A DNA stretch of 64,000 nt. Origin: Adineta vaga. Lineage: Eukaryota > Rotifera. The notes beneath the pieces are model-generated. The model did not search any database. It worked only from the letters and a program-made list of their open reading frames with translations, and had not been told where the DNA came from. Shown one piece after another: positions 1-11,240 of the stretch. The translations under genes were made by a program, and so were the position numbers. The stretch's first letter is position 1; each line of letters starts with the position of its first letter. Location: NCBI GenBank assembly GCA_021613535.1, contig CP075493.1, positions 15,004,001-15,068,000 on the forward strand, read 5' to 3'.

Positions 1-1
1 T

Positions 2-163
2 GGAGGTAACGTTCAAGGTTCTATCTTTCTTCGTATAACAATAAATCCTAGTGATGTGGCCAGGAAACAATCTACTCATGTTGTTAGAATAATATACGGT
101 TGTTCAGTAAACATAGAACTATCTACTCTGAGGTATAGATTAGAAAATCGTTTTCTTGCATAA
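2..163 (+). CDS. 3' end of an unidentified gene (partial)
   Basis: An open frame enters from the left edge and runs 53 codons to a TAA at 161-163. The composition looks like protein (balanced residues, ends ..YRLENRFLA) and it is less AT-rich than the DNA that follows. I do not recognise the product. It could be the last exon of a gene lying mostly outside the window, or chance. No domain can be named from 53 residues. Confidence 0.4.
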   Translation, partial: GGNVQGSIFLRITINPSDVARKQSTHVVRIIYGCSVNIELSTLRYRLENRFLA

Positions 164-851
164 ACGTATATCAATAAACCATTAAATGACGTATTCTTCC
201 CTTTTCTTTTCCAAAACCCTTGTACTCATGCACTCACTATCTAATAAACTTCTCATCAGTTTTTTCTATCGAAAGATATCCTTCAAGCATTGTTGTAAAA
301 AACGTTTTAAGTGCAAGAGTTCATGAAAAAACGCTTTTTTTTATGGTGCACCTATATTCTCATATTTCATCTGCAAAACCTACGATGGTCACGTTGTGAA
401 CTACTTAAGTATTAGAGATTAATACTTATTATCCATCTTTAGATATCATTTTAATAAATAGGTCGACTATATCCAAGAACTAACTTTTCACCTTTATTCA
501 ATTTTTTGCCTCTCGTTATTTTCTTTTTCTACTTTTAAAATCAAGCTTTCGATTATTAATTTTTCTTTTTTCCGTTCATTTTATTTTTCATTCCTAAAAT
601 AAAAGGAGAGCCCTGAAGAGTGTTTGTAATTTTACATAAATATACGAAATCTTTTGGCGATGCAAACATCTCCATTTATTTTTAAGTAGATATCTATCAA
701 ACAGATATATCATTAGGCACAAAAGATCAATTGCGGAAAACCTAAAGTTGAAACTAGCAGATTAATTTCTATCATAGATATATAAGTTAATCTGTTGTCC
801 ATGGATTGCATATAATTGCTTTGAAGAGTTTTCTTTTTTTCTTTCTGCTCC

Positions 852-942
852 TTAGACGAAGCGAGGACATCAACTATAGTATTCTACGTCGAACACACCA
901 TGCTAGGAAGCATGCGTTGGTTTGATCGACTGACAGAAAGAA
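852..942 (+). repeat. direct repeat, copy 1
   Basis: This block matches 1016-1107 in direct orientation with few substitutions. The shared core is tagacgaagcgaggacatca, followed by a near-identical tail that ends in gactaacagaaag / gactgacagaaag. It is non-coding and may be a small tandem duplication or a mobile fragment. Confidence 0.75.
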
Positions 943-1015
943 AAAAAGGAGAAGACGACATTCTCGTGGGTTCCATATATTTTTTACGCGTTTTCTTTTC
1001 TTTCCTTTTTCTTCG

Positions 1016-1107
1016 TTAGACGAAGCGAGGACATCAACTATAGTATTTTACGTCGAACACATCATGGTAGGAAGCTTGCGTTGTTTTCTTTCGACTAACA
1101 GAAAGAG
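1016..1107 (+). repeat. direct repeat, copy 2
   Basis: Second copy of the block at 852-942. It abuts the left arm of the 28-bp inverted repeat starting at 1106. Confidence 0.75.
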
Positions 1108-1748
1108 AAAAAGTAAAAAACGAAACATCTCTATAAAAAAGTTCTTGCAGCTTCGGCAGTATCAAGTTTTCAGTCGTTTTCTGCTACATAAAATGCATTG
1201 TGATAAGAATATTATTCCACTAGATGGCGTATCAAAACCATATCGATGTCAATGATGATAAGTTTTTTTTACGCTCCTCCTTTATCCTCTAGAGAAAAAA
1301 GTTTACAAATTAGAATTGTCGTAAGATAGAGGCTTTTGCAAAAACTGTCCGTTTCTAAAAATATCAATCAAGATATCGATAGATAATGGAAAAGCTAAGT
1401 TCCTTGTGCTTTACTATTTCGAGATACATAAATTTATTGAGGTATATCAGAAAAATCTTTCCAACAAACGTTATTTTGTCGTTACAGAATACTTGACGAA
1501 CGAGAATCACCATATACCATAGTGACTTTCATAAGGAAATAGCAGTTAAGTGCAAAGATCGGGTATTAATTTGAGTTCATATAAATGATTACGAAGAACA
1601 CTTTAATCTACAACAATCACTATTGAATGTATTTTTGTTATTTTTTTTCAAATAAAAAATGATGAACATGAAAATATTAAAAACTGTTATGTAACAGTGA
1701 AGTAGCATGAACGTTTTTTTTAGAGATGTTTCGTTTTTTACTTTTTCT
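1106..1748. repeat. 28-bp perfect inverted repeat bounding ~640 bp
   Basis: The left arm 1106-1133 (key part gtaaaaaacgaaacatctct) is the exact reverse complement of the right arm 1721-1748. The span between contains no supported gene. It could be the ends of a small non-autonomous element or a fold-back; no clear target-site duplication was seen. Confidence 0.6.
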
Positions 1749-2608
1749 ATTGACGATTCTGTTTTTGAGAAAATATTTCTGCTACAAAACTTACGGTTTA
1801 AACTTAGTTCGTTCTAACGAAAAAAACTGACTGATTTGTCAGTTGATCAAGATTTTCTCGTAGACATAGGAGATCGTCGACAATTTCTCGGTCGAGTATT
1901 ACTCTATCGTAGGTTACACGAGAGGGCCTCTATAATTAGCAGAAATTCAGTTGACTGTTACTTGGTTGGTAGGAGGATGATTAACGAGAAATATAGCTAT
2001 GATAGAGAAATATTGAAAATAGAATAATTGTCAGACTTTTACCGCCTCCCTTCAAGTGAAAAAAGTTTTGCGTCAATTGGGTTATTTTATTACTCGCAAT
2101 TGTGATATAATTATCGCGTAAAGAACTGAACAAGTGTTTATAGAATTTCTTCATTCATCTTTATATCATGAATACTGACTCTTTTGCTCTGGCATATAGT
2201 ATTTAGGAAAAAAAGAAAACCTGTGATCCAATTCCACGGATACACATACATAATAGAAAAGGATCTCCATAATAAGTGTGAAGTCGGGGATACGTATGTG
2301 TCTTGGTAACGACACATATCCACCCACGTCCTCACAGGTTCCCCACATTTCCTCTGAACTATATACATTCGCTTACCTTCCATAGACATGATTATTTTTC
2401 TAAAACTTGACAATTAAACATCGGTCGACAAAATAGTCTTTCGAGAAAAGTTGTCAATAAACAGTATCACTGCCATTCTCGTAAATGGAATTTCGCCGAT
2501 TTGTTCTTATTAATTCGAGCAATGTTAAGCGCTTTGCAGATCTATAATCGATGATGATTGTATTGCCAGATTAATACTTGTAGATTGTCACCTTCGTTAC
2601 CTCACACC

Positions 2609-4071
2609 ATGTTCCATTATTTTTCAAAAGAAGCACCCGACGTTGATCCTAAACAGCACGTGTGCAGTCGCACAGAGAATGGTATGATTCGAGTATCCCA
2701 GCGCTTTAATGGTTTCAGCCGATTGGGTGAAGTTCTTCACTTGCAAGGACCGTACATCTCTCTCGAACAACTGAACGGGGCTGTTGCTCGTCTGCAGCGT
2801 CGCCATCCTGTCCTACGAAGTCGTCTTCAAGCTCACCCGACCATTCGCGATTGGTTCGTGCTTGAAGAAGACGAAATGCTTCGGCTGCCTGTGGAAGAAC
2901 TAGCGCGCAAGCGTGAGGAACGTGATAGTTTTTGGCTTCAGGAATGGCCCAAAAGAGAAAAGGAGCCGATCAACATCGGTGAACCGTTGGCTAAACTGTG
3001 GCTGTTGCAGGTAAGAGTCTGACCACGCTAAATTGGAGGAAAGGCGTTATGTAATGCTTGCTTTAGGATCCGGACGATAAAGAGGACGTGAATGGATTTC
3101 GCGAGGTGGTAATCATGTGCGAACATGCCATTTGTGATGCCCAGTGTTTGAGTAACGCTGCTCACGAACTTCTGCAGATTCTCTCAGACGAGACTGGACA
3201 TGCATGCGAGCAACCGTTGCCTTGGTCGGCGACGATAGAGGATGCTATTCGAAACAGTCTATCGGCCGTGAACCGAGCGTTCGTGGTGAGTCGATTCATT
3301 TTCTCTGCAATCTACACACATATGAAGAACAGATTACCGATTGCAAGGGTACCCTTTGACGAAGTCAACTTTGATATCAATGAGATAGATAAATATTGTC
3401 ATTCGGAAATCGTTTACGGCGTGTTGAACAAAGAAATGACGGCCAAGTTACTCGCTAGATGTCGTCGGGAGAGAGTAACGGTGACATCCGCTGTGATCAG
3501 CGCTGTCTTATCGGCAACAGCTAGAGTGGTACCAGTTAAAGATGGTCAAGATACGATCATGAATATTGGGTTGAGCGCCGATGCTCGACGGCGTTACGTG
3601 CCGCCAATTCCTAGTCACGATATGGGCTACCACGCTTCTAACATTGAACCATTTGGTCTACGTGTGAGCGCTGCGCCTAAGACGCCCGAAGATTTATGGC
3701 AGTTGGCACAGACCTATGCTCAACATATGAATGCGTGCGTCAACGCCGGTCAAATATTCGCGGTTGGTTTGATCGCAGGGAAGATCGTCGGAAAGTTGAT
3801 GGGTCCAATCAATATGGCTTATATACCAACATCTTCCATGTCCAGTTGGGGCGTGCTGCCATTCGTTGAACAGTATGGTCCGTGGCAGCTCACCGCCATG
3901 ACTCCATTCTTAAATGTTCGTCGATGGGCAGCACCCTTCATTGTTATCCAGACGGTGAATGGTGTTCTGACGATGATGTTCAGCGGTGCCTCTCCTATCA
4001 TTCCTGCGAGCGTATTAATCGCTTTGCGCGATCGATGTATGGACGCATTACAGCAAATGATAGTCAACTAG
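2609..4071 (+). CDS. condensation-domain / alcohol O-acetyltransferase-like acyltransferase
   Basis: Two exons, 2609-3010 and 3067-4071, joined in phase 0 across a 56-nt GT-AG intron give 468 aa. The fold is that of CoA-dependent acyltransferases of the condensation / WES / alcohol-acetyltransferase group. The N-terminal half has RHPVLRSRL. The catalytic motif HAICDAQ (H154, D158) corresponds to HxxxDG, with Ala in place of Gly. The later NIGLSADARRRY and SSWGVLPF stretches match the channel-lining part of the family. No signal peptide or TM helix is evident. By eye the gene is near 50% GC, clearly above its surroundings, which suggests horizontal acquisition with a later-gained intron. The substrate is unknown: an acyl-CoA and an alcohol or amine are expected from the family. 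An upstream in-frame ATG at 2558 is possible, but 2609 begins the conserved part. Confidence 0.82.
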
Positions 4072-4853
4072 ATTACCTTATCGGTATTGTTAGGGCGACA
4101 CATATCACCCAACATATATCTCTTTCTCGTTTATACATATACATATACTGCTTTATACAGTTGGTTAGAGTTAGAGAGATAAATAAACGAACGGACGAAG
4201 ATCGTCCACATCACCATCACAACTATCTCGCACAATTGGCGACCCTGGACAAAAAAGGAAAAACAAACAAAGAAACACACTCTTATCGATATGCATTTTG
4301 GTTGAATACATTAACTTTAGTTTATGTGAATTATATTTTCTTATAATATTAATTAATTTTTATCATGACAGAGCCTCAATAATAAAACGAGACTCGAATT
4401 GTTTTTCCAACAAATTTTTTAAGAAAAAACGATTAAGGGCAATTATGTAAGGAACCTCTATAAGAGATATTCGATCACCCTGTTGAAACAGAAATCAAAC
4501 TTATTAAATTTCAATCATTCTATTTTCAAACACGACCATAGGGACTAGATCATTTGTGAAGAAAAATCGGAAACGATCGTTGCATATTCGGTAATGAATA
4601 CCCATAAAATATCTCATTGATTTATGTCGTATGTTTTAATCAAATATCTGTATTTAACATGGAACTTGACTTTTTTAGTGTTTCTTGTTTCCTAACCAAG
4701 AGCAAAATAGACCTTTCATACAGTCTAGATCATAAAATTTAAATCAAACTATCATCTCTACTATGACTATTGATACTTTTATTAATTTTCTAAAGAACAA
4801 AAATCAATAATATACATTCTACAATCTAATTGATATCAGCTAGTTATTCTATA
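4072..4853. other. intergenic, nothing recognised
   Basis: AT-rich DNA between the acyltransferase stop and the homeobox gene stop (convergent 3' ends). No supported ORF or repeat; the frame across 3882-4346 is a shadow of the acyltransferase plus UTR. Confidence 0.6.
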
Positions 4854-5498
4854 TTATACAATTATTTGAACATTTGTTAATCGATGATCATCAGCTTCTG
4901 TATCTGCCGTACGATCAATATGTAAATCATTGCGTGATCTAAGATGATCTGATCTCCATATAATTCGACTGGTAAAGAAAAACAATTAAGAAACATGAAT
5001 ATTCAATTCTATATACTTACCGATAGTAAAACCAAATCTAAACAAAGAAAAAAGATAAATAAATTGATATTACAAAATACAAATCTATTACTCTAACTTG
5101 TCGTGGAGTTAATCCAAGTATACGACCGAGTTGAATACTTTCTCGACGTGTTAAATATCTTAATACATATTTATAAACAAATTAAAGAAAAAAAACATTT
5201 TTTTCTTACTTGTAAGTACTAAATTCATTTTCTAGTACCGAAAATTGATAATAACTATGATCTATTCCAAAATATCGACGTTCCAGATTCGTTTCTATAA
5301 AATTTTTCGTGTATAATTTTTTTTCTCTCAATTATTTTACAAATAAATACCTTGACTTTTTATTAATTGTTCGGTATTGTCGAGCATTGAATTTGTTGTT
5401 AATTGGAGATTGCATATACTGTTCTCTGTTTCGTCCATTTCTTGATCGTCGTTCGTCGTTAATGATGAATTGGAATCGCTATCCATTGTCTTTGGCAT
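4854..5498 (-). CDS. divergent homeobox gene with Tyr at homeodomain position 51
   Basis: Five exons were assembled by hand: 5498-5351, 5294-5210, 5158-5092, a 17-nt microexon 5037-5021, and 4968-4854. All introns are GT-AG and all phases agree, giving 143 aa. Residues 55-114 align without gaps to a 60-residue homeodomain: helix 1 QFSVLENEF (L16, F20), YLTRRE (Y25, L26), helix 3 LTPRQVRIWFYYRRIIW (L40, Q44, V45, W48, F49, R52, R53). Canonical WFQNRR is replaced by WFYYRR, so the nearly invariant base-contacting Asn51 and residue 50 are both Tyr. The N-terminal-arm Arg5 is Gly. W56 resembles ANTP-class domains. The N-terminus (1-50) is acidic and Ser/Asn-rich. The structural core is intact and DNA contacts are altered, so it may be a neofunctionalised or decaying transcription factor. 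The individual exons are too short to appear as long ORFs. Confidence 0.82.
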
Positions 5499-6359
5499 AG
5501 AAAGTTACGCGAAATAATTCTAATGGAATAGTTTATTGATTCATGTTTGATTCAATGAATGGCCTGATACATGCTATTGAACGGATATTTATATATGAAT
5601 CTAGACGTTCTGATTTTAAGGACATGACCTATGTCGTCAGATTCGTTGACCCTATGACCGAGAGTTGCTATCTACTTATTCCGACCATTTCGCCTTTCTC
5701 GCTTATAGATTCGCATTTTAGACGAAACATCGACGCATCCTGAGATAATACGTCGTGATGATTGAATGTTCAAGCAAGAATACAACATGCGCTCATCGCC
5801 ATTTTTCTTTATTGATTATGATTCTTTGTAACATCTCCTTCGATCTTAGCAAATGAATCACTACGTTTTTCACGATTGTCATGTTTTCATTTCGCTCGGC
5901 AATACAATAGAAAACAAAATTAATTGGTCATTTACGTTGACCTCATAACTGATAGTTACGACCTACTCTTTTTTCCTCAGATGGTGATTAAGCACACGAT
6001 GTTGAGTATGGGATTGCTTAATGAAGATCTATACTCACAATCATCTAACAACGTTTACATCCATTTTTTGTACACACACTATCGTTTCAGGAATAATTAT
6101 TATGTACAGTGAACTACTATAACAAAAGTTTATAAATAATCGATTTCAATACTACCATTGATACCTTTTATAATAGTAATAAGTTTTTTATGATAAACAG
6201 CTATAGTTTTCGTCGAATCATAAATAATGCTTGAAGATAATAAACAAATGCAAGAATAAAGTTATTTTGAGAGAAATATAATGACGCAAGATTTTCGAAT
6301 CAAAATGCAATATAAATATGTTGTCGTGGTAAAAATCGTTCTTCATTATATAATGCTCA
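5499..6359. other. intergenic, nothing recognised
   Basis: Upstream of the homeobox start. Short ORFs at 5543-5743 and 5924-6112 lack any domain or splice signal and are judged chance. Confidence 0.5.
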
Positions 6360-6641
6360 TTAAAAATCACCTAAATCTCGATATATCTTTGTTAAATGAC
6401 CCGATACTCTAGCAATATGCCTATGACCATTTTCACCGAATAGTTTCCTTTTTAAATTAAGTGAACAATAAAAATAATTTAAAGCATTTCGAATATCATT
6501 GTTGATGGTGTGAGTGGGTGTATCTATTCTTATTTCATACCCATACCCATTTCTGAGAATTTCTTCAAAATATATAAATTGCATTACTATATTGAAATGA
6601 TTGTACATATTGCAAGATATTTTCCGATAATTTTTCATCAA
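6360..6641 (-). pseudogene. TPR-like fragment
   Basis: A 93-codon frame whose C-terminal third (LNLKRKLFGENGHRHIAR ... KIYRDLGDF) resembles the kinesin-light-chain-type TPR pattern (.. GENHPxxAxxxxxLGxxYxxxGD). The rest shows no repeat. No upstream TPR units or promoter-side exons were found, so it is probably a relic of a TPR gene. Assignment rests on motif resemblance only. Confidence 0.35.
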
Positions 6642-6737
6642 TAATAAGAAATATTCTTTCGTGTTTTATTTTCTCCATGTATATTGTAAACAATTATCTA
6701 ATACATTAAAAACATATACATCACTTGTAATGTCATG

Positions 6738-6884
6738 TCAGCCATTGAGTGTTATTTGTCCATCAGAATTTTCTTCTGCATTAAATATAGTATGTGTAAA
6801 CCATCCTTTATGATGAAAAGATTCTTCTGTTCGAAAAGCAAGGAATTCATCTTCACATTTTTCTCGCCATTCGTTCTTAGTCAT
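6738..6884 (-). CDS. small ORF or isolated exon (48 aa)
   Basis: A 48-codon frame beginning MTKNEWREKCEDEFLAF and ending at TGA 6738-6740. It has a protein-like, charged composition, and an acceptor-like ...attttag lies just before it. It may be the terminal exon of a lost gene linked to the neighbouring TPR relic. No family recognised. Confidence 0.3.
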   Translation of the reverse strand: MTKNEWREKCEDEFLAFRTEESFHHKGWFTHTIFNAEENSDGQITLNG

Positions 6885-7080
6885 ATATTTGCTAAAATAT
6901 TAATATAAAACATAAAATAATCGAAGTAGTTAAAACACGAGACTGAACAAAATATAATATTCATATAATATTTTTCCTGTTTCAGTGATTTTATTCATGT
7001 GAAAATGGATTCTGAGATGTATTCTTTCGGAAAATTATGTTGTTCAATTTTCAGTTAAATAAAACATTATATTATTTTTT

Positions 7081-7988
7081 TCAACCAAGTTTAGAACGAA
7101 ATTCTGCCATTGAAAAATTAGGATCTATTTTGCGACCTTTGGGGACACCCGCTTCCTTATGTCCCAATACACGAGAAGTTGGTACACCATAAGCTTTTTG
7201 TAAAGCTTTAACACCTTTGATATAACTTTGATATTGAACTTCTGGCCAATATGCATGTCCACTATCGGTAGCTGGTAAACCTTTTCCTTCAGCTTCAATA
7301 CCAATAGCGTTGCTATTGCCATAAATAGAATCATCTACAGTACTTCCAGCATGATAACAACGACCTGCTGCAATAACAAACCATGTTCCACTACGACCTA
7401 ATCCAAGTTGTGCAAGTGGACCAGAAAGACTTGATGTTCCATCTCGTACAACATTTAACGAAGGATAATCACCTGTTGCTGGTCCTGCTGTATGATGTAC
7501 TACAATTCCTTTGACTGAACTCATTACACCATGACCACGAGTTTTCCAACCAGAAACTTCGACAACATTGAGACCAGCACCGCGAAGTATATCAGCCAAG
7601 CCTGTAAGCATTGTGTTCGTTGGTTTACTACTACCGCCACCAGTTGAAGTGCTTCCTCCTCCTCCTTTACAACATTGAATATTAGCAGCACCAGAACAAA
7701 TACCTGCATGAGGTGTACCACCACTAGCTCTACAGGCTGCTGCATCCTTGCATGTTTTACTAGGAAAAAATAAAACAATATTTCATTTGGAAAGAAGTGA
7801 TTTTACCAAGTACAACATTGAATGTTCGCAGCACCAGGACAAAGATTTGCTTGAGTTGTACCACCCTTACTAGTACAAACACTTCTATCAATGCAAGCAT
7901 TTGAAGACCAACATCCACTAACACTAGTTGCTCGCAAATAAACAATTGCGAGACAAACAATCATAGGCAAACCAGTCATTTTCAACAT
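7081..7988 (-). CDS. secreted N-acetylmuramoyl-L-alanine amidase (Amidase_2/PGRP type)
   Basis: Two exons, 7988-7807 and 7759-7081, are separated by a 47-nt GT-AG intron and give 286 aa. A signal peptide (about residues 1-24) is followed by two similar Cys-rich modules, each ending in GAANIQCC, then a Gly/Ser linker. The amidase domain starts near residue 111. Zinc ligands are the His pair of VVHHTAG (149/150), H261 of GHKE and D273 of KIDPNF; an Asp third ligand is typical of AmpD-like enzymes. The enzyme would cleave the lactyl-L-Ala bond of peptidoglycan extracellularly, fitting antibacterial defence or digestion of bacteria. The catalytic domain reads as actinobacterial or phage-like, so horizontal transfer is likely. 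The duplicated Cys-rich module, encoded across the intron, could bind glycan, which is inference. Confidence 0.88.
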
Positions 7989-8310
7989 TTTTCTAATTAC
8001 TGAATATCAATTGTTTTATATGTATATATATATATATATATATTTCAATAAAAATAACAAAGGATTAGATTTTATTCGTGCTTCGTTAATTGTTTCGTCA
8101 AAAGAAGATTAGTCAATAGAAAAATATTTTTTTGTATTTTCAATTATCAATAGAATGAAATCGAATAATACGTCTCATACAAAAGCTTGATTTTATAGCT
8201 TTAGTATTTTAAAAGTGAAAAGTAGAGTAATATCATCAGATTGAAAGTGTAAAGCAATATCCACACTCTCATCATTTCAGTTCAGTTATTTAAAAAAAAT
8301 CATCACTCTG
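7989..8310. other. intergenic with a (TA)n run
   Basis: AT-rich spacer with a (ta)n microsatellite near 8021-8042, upstream of the amidase start and downstream of the phosphatase stop. No other feature seen. Confidence 0.6.
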
Positions 8311-10182
8311 TTACTTTTTCAGTACAAATTCATCAGCAATTGTATCATCACTATCATGATAATAAGTGAATTTCAATTGAGTACGATTCGCCCACAATTG
8401 TGTATAACCATATTCTTCATCATGATAAATACTCCATTCAGCACCGCTATATGGATATGAAACTAATTCTTGTCCTGCCATACCAATTAAAATTTGTATG
8501 ATACCATCATCAACACATATATGTTGATACATAGGACACGTTCGTTCATAAGAATGTATATGAGCATAAAGATTAATATCCACATGATATTTATAAAATA
8601 ATGGCTCTAAATATAATTGTAACATAAATATAATAAAATAAGGTTTTGAAATGATTTGTGATGAATACATGGGACGATGTGAAGTAGTAATAAGCCATGG
8701 TGTACGAGAACGATTTACTGATTGAAGATCTTGTTCTAACCAGATATATTGTGATGAACCACGACGAAAATCATGTTCATTCGAAAATACAACAAAATGA
8801 ATGGGACCAACATCATAACTGTACCAAAATAGACCATTACCATTGGATGGAGAATGAAAACGACGTACCATAGGAACAGCACATTCACCACCAGAATCAG
8901 TACCATAATCACCCCTTCAAATGAGAAAAAAAAGAAACAATAAAACTATTGATGATACAACTTATGCTGACCATTTGGGACGAAATCCTCCAGGACCTAG
9001 TGCTCCACTTGGATCTTTTTCACCACCCGTGACATGATCATATTCATGATTTCCAATACTAACCATATATGGTACGTGTGATGCAATTGATTCTATATGA
9101 GTCATAAATGAATCCCATAATACGCCAATACCCATTGCATAACTAATATCACCAATATGTAATACCGATGTAATATTGTTCGACATTACTCGTGCTCGTA
9201 CACGATCCATTGTTGATTGAGCACCTGTTGCGAAGGGTGACAATCCCATATCACCGTAAGCAATAAGATTTACTTCGGAATCTCCATTTGCTGGGCGATT
9301 GGTAAAGGAATATACGGACGACCAGCCATTTTCATCAGTACCAACACGATAAAAATACGTCATGGATGGATGGAGCTCGTTGAGTAAAATAGTATGAATA
9401 AAACCAGGATCGATAAAACTTTGTGGACTCCAGACTGTAGCTTTACCTTCACACATATCTGATGCTGTATAAGTGATCGTTGTACCATTGATTTCCCATT
9501 CTAATGAGGATGGATTCAATCCATATTGACATCGAGGTATGTGAACATTTGAATTAGTAACAAATGAAACAAATATTTGATCGATTCGATCACCGTATGC
9601 TAAATGAATCTGTGTCGGTTCATTATAATTAGCAGGTTGAACAACAGGTGATTTAGCAACAAATGAATAATTTCCAGAACAATTCTTATCACGTGTATAA
9701 TAACGAAATTCAAGTGGTCGACGTAAATTAATCATTTCCCATGATACACTACTCTGGTTTTGTACATATGCAAATCCAACATAATCACAAAAACCTAATT
9801 AAAACAAAAATAATATAACGAAGAATTTAATTTAATTTTAATGAATAAACTATTTACCAGTAAGAATTGCAGTTTCGGCAAAATAGATACCGACGAAATC
9901 ATCATGACATGTATTTGATATTGGTGTCCAAGTCACTTCAATTGATTCCAAACTAACATACAATGTAGTTGAAACATTCAAATTAGTAATAGCTACAGTT
10001 GAAATTTTATTCGGTGATGTAGAAATACCTATACTTCGATCACAAGGATATGAATCATCAATGACAGCATGACGGTTTTTAAAAGCCCAATTAATATTCG
10101 AATGATGTCGATTGCTACCATCAATAACAAAAACACAAGAAAATAGTAGAAAGGCAGCGCACACCTTTCTATAGAACACCAT
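8311..10182 (-). CDS. purple acid phosphatase-like metallophosphoesterase
   Basis: Exons 10182-9858, 9794-about 8965 and 8914-8311. The start is chosen at the Met that opens a signal peptide (MVFYRKVCAAFLLF..). An N-terminal fibronectin-like domain with FTNRP is followed by the metal-binding blocks: AYGDMG, GDISYAMG, IGNHEYD, SHRP and AHIHSYERT (Gly of the usual GHxH is Ala). The protein is secreted or lysosomal and expected to hydrolyse phosphomonoesters. The first junction (9857-9795) is clean. The second is not: the only GT-AG pairing (intron 8961-8915) leaves an in-frame TAA (8964-8962) in exon 2 and puts the downstream GDYGTDSGGEC block out of phase. Either a non-canonical splice, a small indel, or a nonsense allele is present. 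The rest of the enzyme looks intact. Confidence 0.85.
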
Positions 10183-11240
10183 TGTGATATCTAACTTGCA
10201 CTTATCAATGTATGATATAAACATGTAAATAACACGTCGATGATAAATCTTTCCAACACATATAAGATATGTGAAGAGAATATTCATTTTTCATTAGTTT
10301 TATTTCTTACATATCAGTCGACATGCCAGAGTTCTATCAATTATTTCGTAAACAATTTTTTATTAACACTGAGGCTATAGGGAAAATGGATCTACATCTT
10401 CATTCGTACATCCTTACCCTTTTATCATCCGTTGTTTTTGAGGATGTGTTCTCTTTTTTATACTCATCCGTACTGTCACTAACATCCTAGAACAATAAAT
10501 CTTTTTTGTTTGCCATCTATCACTGTTCTTTAAAGTTTATTTTATGATCATCTATTCCGTTCGTAAATCTTATAAATAAAACGATGATCATATACGAATT
10601 TCATTATTTAAATGGTTGTTTTTTTTCTTTGTGCATACAATTCATGAATTTACGATCTTGATCTTGTATATTGTATAAGTAGCTTTTATCATTCCTTATA
10701 CGAACATTTACGATCAAAATTATTTGACCTAAAAATATATAATAAAAAAGGGCAAACACAGATATAAAAGTTCAATCTTGAAATAAGTATGTCATATGTA
10801 AATGACAATCAATAGATGATATATTAAGAACTTTGAAGAATACAAAATATTTTTCTTCAACTTTTCGCACATTCGATGTTTAGTAAGCATGTGAAACATG
10901 TATGCTAAAACACTGACATCTAATTAATTATCACAAATATAGTAGATAAATTCTTTAAAACATCGTGCTAAACAAGTTTCATGAGGATTATTGTTTAAGT
11001 CAATTTTCTTTTCTGTGTTCTTATAATAAAATAAAGAAACATATTATTTAAGACTGCTTATGAATAATATAACTCTAGTTCGCATTTATTCACTTACTTT
11101 TGACCTTAACCTCAATGGGGATCATATTCAAGTACGTTTATATATTTCATTGTTTTCTAATGTTTTATAGACTATAAAAGCCTTCTTATTTGCTGCGTAT
11201 ATTTAGTTTGATTTTTTTACAACTAGATAAAACGAAACAC
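10183..11240. other. intergenic between divergent genes
   Basis: AT-rich, between the phosphatase (-) and amidinotransferase (+) starts, so it should hold both promoters. No TATA box or motif can be called with confidence. In-frame codons upstream of 11241 are judged 5' UTR. Confidence 0.5.

Larger units (their letters stand above)
164..2608. other. gene-poor AT-rich stretch with short repeats
   Basis: No convincing coding region on either strand; the ORFs here are short, low-complexity and lack splice support. It holds a duplicated ~90-bp block (852-942 and 1016-1107) and a 28-bp perfect inverted repeat (1106-1133 with 1721-1748), described separately. Confidence 0.6.

Noticed and set aside
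2138-2413. 91-aa ORF on the minus strand
   Set aside because: Two overlapping frames are both open, there is no domain, and composition follows AT-rich background.
3882-4346. 154-aa ORF overlapping the acyltransferase 3' end
   Set aside because: Frame shadow of the real gene extended by UTR; low-complexity tail.
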